Shown piece after piece: positions 59,129 through 64,000 of a stretch of DNA of 64,000 bases. Source of the stretch: Solidesulfovibrio carbinoliphilus subsp. oakridgensis (GTDB lineage: Bacteria > Desulfobacterota > Desulfovibrionia > Desulfovibrionales > Desulfovibrionaceae); assembly GCF_000177215.2 (NCBI RefSeq), contig NZ_CM001368.1:248001-312000 (forward strand). Reading direction: 5' to 3'. Both the position numbers and the translations under genes were made by a program. The notes beneath the pieces are model-generated. The model made no database searches and was not told the DNA's origin. It saw only the letters and a program-made list of their open reading frames with translations. How positions within the stretch are numbered: the first letter of the stretch is position 1; each line of letters begins with the position of its first letter.

Positions 59129-60118
59129 TTACGCCCCGGCCGCGAGGATCGCGCCGGTGACGAGGATGTTGACCAGGGCCAGGGGCACGAGGACCTTCCA
59201 GCCGAGACCCATGAGCTGGTCGTAGCGCAGGCGCGGCAGGGAGGCCCGGGTCCAGATGAGAAAGACCGGTACGGCCAGGACTTTTATGGCCAGCCAGAGG
59301 ATGGGCGGCAGAAACGGCCCGTGCCAGCCGCCCAGAAAAAAGACGGCCGTGATGGAGCCCAAGAGGATCATGTTGACGTATTCGCCGACGTAGAAAAGGG
59401 CGAAGCGCATGCCGGAGTATTCGGTGTGGTAGCCGGCCTGCAGTTCGTTTTCGGCCTCGGGCAGGTCAAAGGGGATGCGGTTGGTTTCGGCCAGGGCGCT
59501 GATGATGAAAATGACGAAGGCGACGGGCTGGATAAGCGCGAAGGGCAGGCCGGCCTGGGCGGCCACGATGGCCGAGAGGTTGAGCGATCTGGTCAGCATG
59601 ACCACCGGGATGAGCGACAGGCCAAGGGCCAGCTCGTAGCTGACCATCTGGGCCGCGCCCCGGATGCCGCCAAGGAGGCTGTACTTGTTGTCCGACGTCC
59701 AGCCGCCAAGGGCGATGCCGTAGACGGCCAGGGACGACAGGGCGACCAGGACCAGGAGCCCCACGTCGGTGTCGACCAGGACCTGGGGCACGGGGTGGCC
59801 GAAGAGGGTCAGGCCGTCGCCAAAGGGCACCACGGCGAAGGCGAGGAGCGCCGCGCCCGCCACGATGGCCGGGGCGACGAGGAAGATGCGGCGGTCCACG
59901 CCGTCCGGGATGATGTCTTCCTTGAGCAGCATCTTGAGGCCGTCGGCGATGGGCTGGAGCAGGCCGAAGAGTCCGACCCGGTTCGGGCCGTAGCGGACCT
60001 GGAACCGGCCGAGGAGCTTTCGCTCGATCAGGATCATGTAAGCGGCCAGGCCGAAGACCACGGCCAGGACGACCGCCATTTTGACCAGCATGACGCCGAC
60101 GCCCAGGAGGATGTCCAT
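59129..60118 (-). CDS. nuoH: NADH-quinone oxidoreductase subunit H
   Basis: 329 residues with eight membrane helices. ERKLLGRFQVRYGPNRVGLF and AETNRIPFDLPEAENELQAG are the two diagnostic loops forming the quinone cavity. Also present is YHTEYSGMRFALFYVGEYVN. Inner membrane, links the peripheral arm to the membrane arm. Confidence 0.96.
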   Translation of the reverse strand: MDILLGVGVMLVKMAVVLAVVFGLAAYMILIERKLLGRFQVRYGPNRVGLFGLLQPIADGLKMLLKEDIIPDGVDRRIFLVAPAIVAGAALLAFAVVPFGDGLTLFGHPVPQVLVDTDVGLLVLVALSSLAVYGIALGGWTSDNKYSLLGGIRGAAQMVSYELALGLSLIPVVMLTRSLNLSAIVAAQAGLPFALIQPVAFVIFIISALAETNRIPFDLPEAENELQAGYHTEYSGMRFALFYVGEYVNMILLGSITAVFFLGGWHGPFLPPILWLAIKVLAVPVFLIWTRASLPRLRYDQLMGLGWKVLVPLALVNILVTGAILAAGA

Positions 60119-60121
60119 GGC

Positions 60122-62542
60122 CTATTTCCTCCTCAGGCCGCACGGGCCGAGGGTCGCGGGCAGGATCGAAAATTGCGGCAATCGGGGCACGACCACCACG
60201 CCCCGGGCCATCCGCCGGCTGGTGCGGACCCGGACCGGGGCCAGCCGGTCGCCGGCCTCGAGAAATGCGGCCACCCCGTCGGCAAGGCCCAGGGCGGCGG
60301 CGTCGTCGGCGTGCAGGAGCACGACCCCATCCGTGTCGGCTTTCCCGGCCAGGGACACGGCCAGGGGGGCATAGCGGCCGAACGCCTCGGTGCCGAAGAG
60401 GGCGTCATCGAGGATCACGGCCAGTCCCCCGCCGGCCGGGAAGGGGGCCGGCTGCCCGGAGGGGCCGGTCGGACCGGTCGGCGCGGCTTCGGCCTGGAGA
60501 CGGCCGTAGTCCGGCCGCAGGCCTGCCTCGGGCAGGGCCGCGAAATCGACGCCCGCAAGGGCCGCATTGCCGGCGGCCAGGGCGGCCAGCGGCGTTTGCC
60601 GCCAGGGGAGCCGCAGTTCGCCGGCCAGAGCGGCGCACAGGACCTGTCCCGGGCGCGGGTCCGTGCCGGGAAGGGCGCGGTCGTAGGGGCGCGGCGGATG
60701 GCCGCCCTGGCCGTCGAAAAGGACGGGCAGGCCCGGGGCCTGGACCGGGTCGGCTTGCTGCAGCCGGCCTTCGTTGTTGACCAAAATGCCGCCGGCCTCG
60801 AAGATCGTGGCGGTTGGCAGAAAGACGTGGGCCCGGGCCACGGTCGGGGTCGGCAGGTGGTCGCAGACGACGAGGGTTTCGAGCCGGTCGAGGAGGGCGG
60901 CCAGCCGGGGAGAGACGGCGAAGCAATCGGCCTCGGCCACGACAAGGGCCTTTATCCGGCCGGCCTCGATGCCGTCGGCCAGGTCGTCGTGGGTCGGGGC
61001 ATCCGGGCCGGCGATCAGGGCCGCGCCGGCGGCGTTGGGGCCGGAGAGGACCGGAAAGAATCCGAACCGGCCGCCGTCGGCCAGGGCGGCCACCGGCCCG
61101 GCCAGGGCCGGGCCGAAGACCAGGGCCGGGCGGCTGGCCGCGGCAAAAGTCTGGGCCGCCTTTTCCAGCACCGGCCACAGTTCCGGGGCAAAGGGCAGGC
61201 GCTTTTGGGCCTGGGTGGCGGCCTCGGCCGCCGGGCCGGCCAGGACGGCCAGCACGGCCGGCAGGTGTCTCGGGGCCACGGGCAGGTGGTCGAAGGGGAG
61301 CGGCAGGGACACGGGCCTCGGGTCGGCCACGACCACGGCGGCGTTCTGTTGGCGGACGGCCTGCCGCAGGGCGAGCGCCAGCATGGGGGCGTCGAACAGC
61401 GGGGATACGCCAAGGCACAGGATGGCGTCGGCCTGGGTGAGATCGGCCATGGACCGGGCCCGGTCCGGGGTCAGGACGGCCAGCGTCTCGCCGACGGCCG
61501 CCTGACCGTCCCGGGTCGGGAAAAAGGCCGGTCCGGTCCAGCCGGCGGCTTTGGCCAGGGCGGCCAAGGCGGCTTGCGTTTCCATGGAGGAGCGGACCGA
61601 GCCGGCCACCCCCACGGCGGCGGGTTCGTGGCGGGCCACGGTCTCGGCCAGCCGGCCGGCGGCCAGGCACAGGGCGTCGCCGAGGCTGGCTGGCCGGCCC
61701 TTGATGACCGCCTGCCGGGGCCGGGCCGGGTTGGACTCGAAGCCGCTCGAAAACCGGCCCCGGTCGCACAGGAAATAGCCGTTGACCGCCGCGTTGGGCC
61801 GGCCCTCGATGCGCAGGACTTGCCGGTAGCGGGACAGGGCCACGGTGTTGCAGCCAAGGGAGCAGTGCGGGCAGACCGACGCCGACCGCTCGCATTCCCA
61901 GCGCCGGGACTTGTAGCGCGCGGGCTTGTCGGTCAGGGCCCCGGTCGGGCAGATGTCGGCCAGGTTGCCGGCAAAGGGGCTCTCCAGGGGGCCGTTTTCG
62001 AAGCGGCCGAAATAGACCCGGTTGGCGTTTTGCATGGGTCCGAAATCGAGGTACCCGGCGTAGTCCTGGTAGAACCGGGCGCAGCGGTAGCAGTGGATGC
62101 AGCGGTTCATCTCGTGCTGCACGAAAGGCCCCAGGTCCTGGTCCAGGTAGGTCCGCTTGCGGCCGGGCCAGCGGCGAAGGCCGTGGTTGGCGGAAATGGT
62201 CTCGTCCTGGAGCAGGCAGTGCCCGCCCTCGTCGCAGACCGGGCAGTCGTGGGGATGGCTGATCATCAGGAGTTCGGCCACGTGGCGGCGAAAGGCCACG
62301 GCCTCGGGATGGAAGGTCTCCACCACCATGCCGTCCGTGGCCGGAGTCATGCAGCTCATCTCCAGTCCCTTGACCGGGCCGTCCACGAACATCACCGCGC
62401 ACATCCGACAGGCCCCGGCCACGGAAAGGGCCGGATGCCAGCAGAATCGCGGGATCATGATGCCAAGGGCCTCGGCCGCCTCCAGGACCGATTTCCCCTT
62501 GGCCACGGTGACCGGACGGCCGTCGATGATCAGATCGGGCAT
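60122..62542 (-). CDS. nuoG: NADH-quinone oxidoreductase subunit G
   Basis: 806 residues. The N-terminal [2Fe-2S] domain has FCWHPALSVAGACRMCAVMF and a later cysteine. A His/Cys [4Fe-4S] motif follows (HDCPVCDEGGHC) and a ferredoxin-like motif (RCIHCYRCARF with ICPTGAL). A CPHCSLGC segment with a later cysteine matches the extra N7 cluster site found only in some bacteria. The rest is a molybdopterin-oxidoreductase-like domain without a cofactor cysteine. ATG 62542 is chosen because the protein starts PDLIIDGRPVTVAKGKS; its first 13 nt overlap the end of nuoF. Confidence 0.94.
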   Translation of the reverse strand: MPDLIIDGRPVTVAKGKSVLEAAEALGIMIPRFCWHPALSVAGACRMCAVMFVDGPVKGLEMSCMTPATDGMVVETFHPEAVAFRRHVAELLMISHPHDCPVCDEGGHCLLQDETISANHGLRRWPGRKRTYLDQDLGPFVQHEMNRCIHCYRCARFYQDYAGYLDFGPMQNANRVYFGRFENGPLESPFAGNLADICPTGALTDKPARYKSRRWECERSASVCPHCSLGCNTVALSRYRQVLRIEGRPNAAVNGYFLCDRGRFSSGFESNPARPRQAVIKGRPASLGDALCLAAGRLAETVARHEPAAVGVAGSVRSSMETQAALAALAKAAGWTGPAFFPTRDGQAAVGETLAVLTPDRARSMADLTQADAILCLGVSPLFDAPMLALALRQAVRQQNAAVVVADPRPVSLPLPFDHLPVAPRHLPAVLAVLAGPAAEAATQAQKRLPFAPELWPVLEKAAQTFAAASRPALVFGPALAGPVAALADGGRFGFFPVLSGPNAAGAALIAGPDAPTHDDLADGIEAGRIKALVVAEADCFAVSPRLAALLDRLETLVVCDHLPTPTVARAHVFLPTATIFEAGGILVNNEGRLQQADPVQAPGLPVLFDGQGGHPPRPYDRALPGTDPRPGQVLCAALAGELRLPWRQTPLAALAAGNAALAGVDFAALPEAGLRPDYGRLQAEAAPTGPTGPSGQPAPFPAGGGLAVILDDALFGTEAFGRYAPLAVSLAGKADTDGVVLLHADDAAALGLADGVAAFLEAGDRLAPVRVRTSRRMARGVVVVPRLPQFSILPATLGPCGLRRK

Positions 62543-63894
62543 TGGTCCTCCGGACACAGCGTCGGGCCGAAGTTGGCGGGCCGGGTGCCGCAGGCCTTGC
62601 CGCGAAGGGCGGGCGGGGGGTTGCCGAAGGGACACCGCTTCTGGCGCAGGTGCTCGCGGACCTCGGCCTCGAAGTGGGTGAAAAGGCTCAAAAGCGGTTC
62701 GGCCGCGCCCGGGGCGAAGGCGCAGTAGGCGGACAGCATGGCCTTGCCCATGTCCTTGATCATGTCGATGTGCTCTTCCCGGCCCTCGCCGCCCTCAATC
62801 AGGCGCAGCAGGTCGCGTACGTAGGGCAGGCCCTCCCGGCACGGGGTGCACCAGCCGCAGGACTCGCGGGCGAAAAATTCCATCAGATTGAGCGTGGCCC
62901 CGACCAGGCAGGTGTTCTGGTCGAAGACTATGATCGAGGCCGTGCCGAGCCGCTGGCCGGCCTTGCGCATGGGTTCGAAATCCATCTGCAGGTCAAGGTA
63001 CTTCTCGGGCATGAACGGCGAGGAGGCCCCGCCCGGGATGACGGCTTTGATGACCCGTCCGGGCGGCATGCCGCCGGCGTGGTCGAAGATGATTTCCCGC
63101 AGCGGCGTGCCGATCGGCAGCTCGTAGCAATCCGGCCGGACCACCCGACCCGAGACGGAAAAAAGCTTGGTTCCGGAGCCGGTTTCCGAGTGGGCGAGCC
63201 CCTTGAACCAGGCCGGGCCGTTGGCAACGATGCCGGGCAGGTTGGCCAGCGTCTCCAGGTTGTTGACGATGGTCGGGCAGTCCCACAGCCCCTTGACGCT
63301 GGTGCGCGGGCCGCCCTTCCTGGGATTGGGGCGAAGGCCCGAAATGGCCTTGATCTGGGCCGAGGCCTCGCCGCATATGTAGCGGCCGGCGCTCCGGTGG
63401 ATGTGGATGTCGAAGGAAAAATCCGAGCCCAGGATGTTTTTGCCGAGAAGTCCGTTGTTCCGGGCCACCTGCGTTTCGCGCTCGAGCAGCCGGGCGTCGG
63501 CCTCGTAGGACGGCCGGATGAAGCAGATGCCAAGGGTGGCCGAAACCGCGTAGGCGCACAGGATGATCCCTTCGATGACCAGATGCGGGTCCACATTGAC
63601 CAGCACCCGGTCCTTGAAGGTGCCGGGTTCCATCTCGTCGGTGTTGACCACCACGTAGCGCGGGCCGACGTAGCCGGCCGGGATGCCCTGCCACTTGCGC
63701 CCGGCCGGGAATCCCGCCCCGCCCCGGCCGCGCAGGTCCGCGTCGAGGACGATCTGGGTGACCTCGGCCGGGGTGCGCTTGCCGATGGTGGCAAAAAGCG
63801 CTTCGTAGCCGCCGCCGGCCCTGTATTCGTCAAAGGTGGTCGGCCGGCCGTAGTGGCGGTTTTTGAACAGCACCAGCGGCGGGGTCACTTGCAC
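62530..63894 (-). CDS. nuoF: NADH-quinone oxidoreductase subunit F
   Basis: 454 residues. The FMN site DLRGRGGAGFPAGRKWQ and the NADH-binding NTDEMEPGTFKDR are present. The [4Fe-4S] ligands lie in ESCGWCTPCREGL and later SAYCAF. The family segment CGEETAL reads CGEASAQ here, and KPPFPA reads KGGPRTS, so the nucleotide pocket is unusual. A 35-residue cysteine-containing tail (KRCPFG, ending CPEDQC) extends the C-terminus. GTG 63894 has GAGGAGG 7 nt upstream and overlaps the nuoE stop. Confidence 0.93.
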   Translation of the reverse strand: MQVTPPLVLFKNRHYGRPTTFDEYRAGGGYEALFATIGKRTPAEVTQIVLDADLRGRGGAGFPAGRKWQGIPAGYVGPRYVVVNTDEMEPGTFKDRVLVNVDPHLVIEGIILCAYAVSATLGICFIRPSYEADARLLERETQVARNNGLLGKNILGSDFSFDIHIHRSAGRYICGEASAQIKAISGLRPNPRKGGPRTSVKGLWDCPTIVNNLETLANLPGIVANGPAWFKGLAHSETGSGTKLFSVSGRVVRPDCYELPIGTPLREIIFDHAGGMPPGRVIKAVIPGGASSPFMPEKYLDLQMDFEPMRKAGQRLGTASIIVFDQNTCLVGATLNLMEFFARESCGWCTPCREGLPYVRDLLRLIEGGEGREEHIDMIKDMGKAMLSAYCAFAPGAAEPLLSLFTHFEAEVREHLRQKRCPFGNPPPALRGKACGTRPANFGPTLCPEDQCPI

Positions 63895-64000
63895 CGGATG
63901 TCCTCCTCGGTGGTTTGGGCCCGCAGTTCGTCCAGGATGGCGTTGATCTTCTCCGGGTGCAGCCGGTCGTAGAAGCGGCCGTTTATGAGCATGGTCGGGG
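63885..64000 (-). CDS. nuoE: NADH-quinone oxidoreductase subunit E (partial)
   Basis: Only the last 37 codons and stop lie in the window. They read TMLINGRFYDRLHPEKINAI followed by LDELRAQTTEEDIRCK, the typical NuoE/24-kDa end (PTMMIND-x-Y, then LTPEKVxxIL). The [2Fe-2S] cysteines lie beyond the right edge. It holds cluster N1a next to NuoF. The stop codon overlaps the start region of nuoF, implying coupling. nuoA-D are presumably further upstream. Confidence 0.88.
   Translation of the reverse strand, partial: PTMLINGRFYDRLHPEKINAILDELRAQTTEEDIRCK

Noticed and set aside
59321-62728. 1135-codon plus-strand frame opposite nuoH and nuoG
   Set aside because: Gly/Gln/His-rich antisense shadow of conserved complex I genes.

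Overview
The window is very GC-rich chromosomal DNA from a motile Gram-negative bacterium. It most resembles a Desulfovibrionaceae sulfate reducer of the Desulfovibrio/Solidesulfovibrio type. The reasons are a ferredoxin with the six-cysteine pattern of D. gigas ferredoxin, a LUD-domain protein, a Tol-Pal envelope system, polar-flagellum-type genes with sigma-54-like promoters, and a long complex I operon. This assignment is inference from gene content; no rRNA gene is present. I see no tRNA, rRNA, CRISPR array, intact insertion sequence or prophage.

Layout. (1) 1-6.2 kb: queD, an RsbW-like kinase and STAS antagonist pair, and three glycosyltransferase genes. (2) 6.2-11.9 kb: fliK, flgD, flgE and a flagellin gene with its own sigma-54-type promoter. 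(3) 12-20.5 kb: rnc, a DRTGG/BioD-like protein, a large secreted TPR protein, an RluA-type pseudouridine synthase, a FlgM-like mini-gene and an S24/LexA-like repressor beside a 54-residue zinc-ribbon gene. (4) 20.5-26.3 kb: MFS exporter, FliL-like protein, histidine phosphatase, small secreted protein, LUD protein, acidic zinc-ribbon protein and a degenerate histidine-kinase-like protein. (5) 26.3-34 kb: an HDOD, NtrC-type regulator and CBS-PAS-kinase-REC signalling module facing a GGDEF-EAL protein. (6) 34.3-42.2 kb: ferredoxin, a 49-residue gene, DUF1786, a carboxymuconolactone-decarboxylase repeat protein with divergent LysR regulator, YitT, two proline-rich secreted proteins (one with a frameshift at a C11 tract) and Sir2. 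(7) 42.2-47 kb: tolQRAB-pal. (8) 47.2-52.8 kb: cutA-pfkB kinase, then a DNA glycosylase, an EnvC-like protein, ctpA and a YibQ-type deacetylase. (9) 52.9-64 kb: nuoE(partial)FGHIJKLMN on the minus strand.

How they work together. Motility is the recurring theme. Candidate sigma-54 (-24/-12) and sigma-28 promoters lie before flagellin, fliK, the TPR protein, the FlgM-like gene and several small orphans, and the window also encodes a GAFTGA-type sigma-54 activator. Envelope maintenance (Tol-Pal, EnvC-like/CtpA/YibQ) is the second theme and energy conservation (complex I) the third.

A family of palindromic intergenic repeats with GATGCCTCCGGCGGCCGGG-type ends occupies five of nine convergent gene junctions. 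One further copy supplies the ribosome-binding site of queD. The gap at 31.8-32.16 kb may hold an unrecognised structured RNA.
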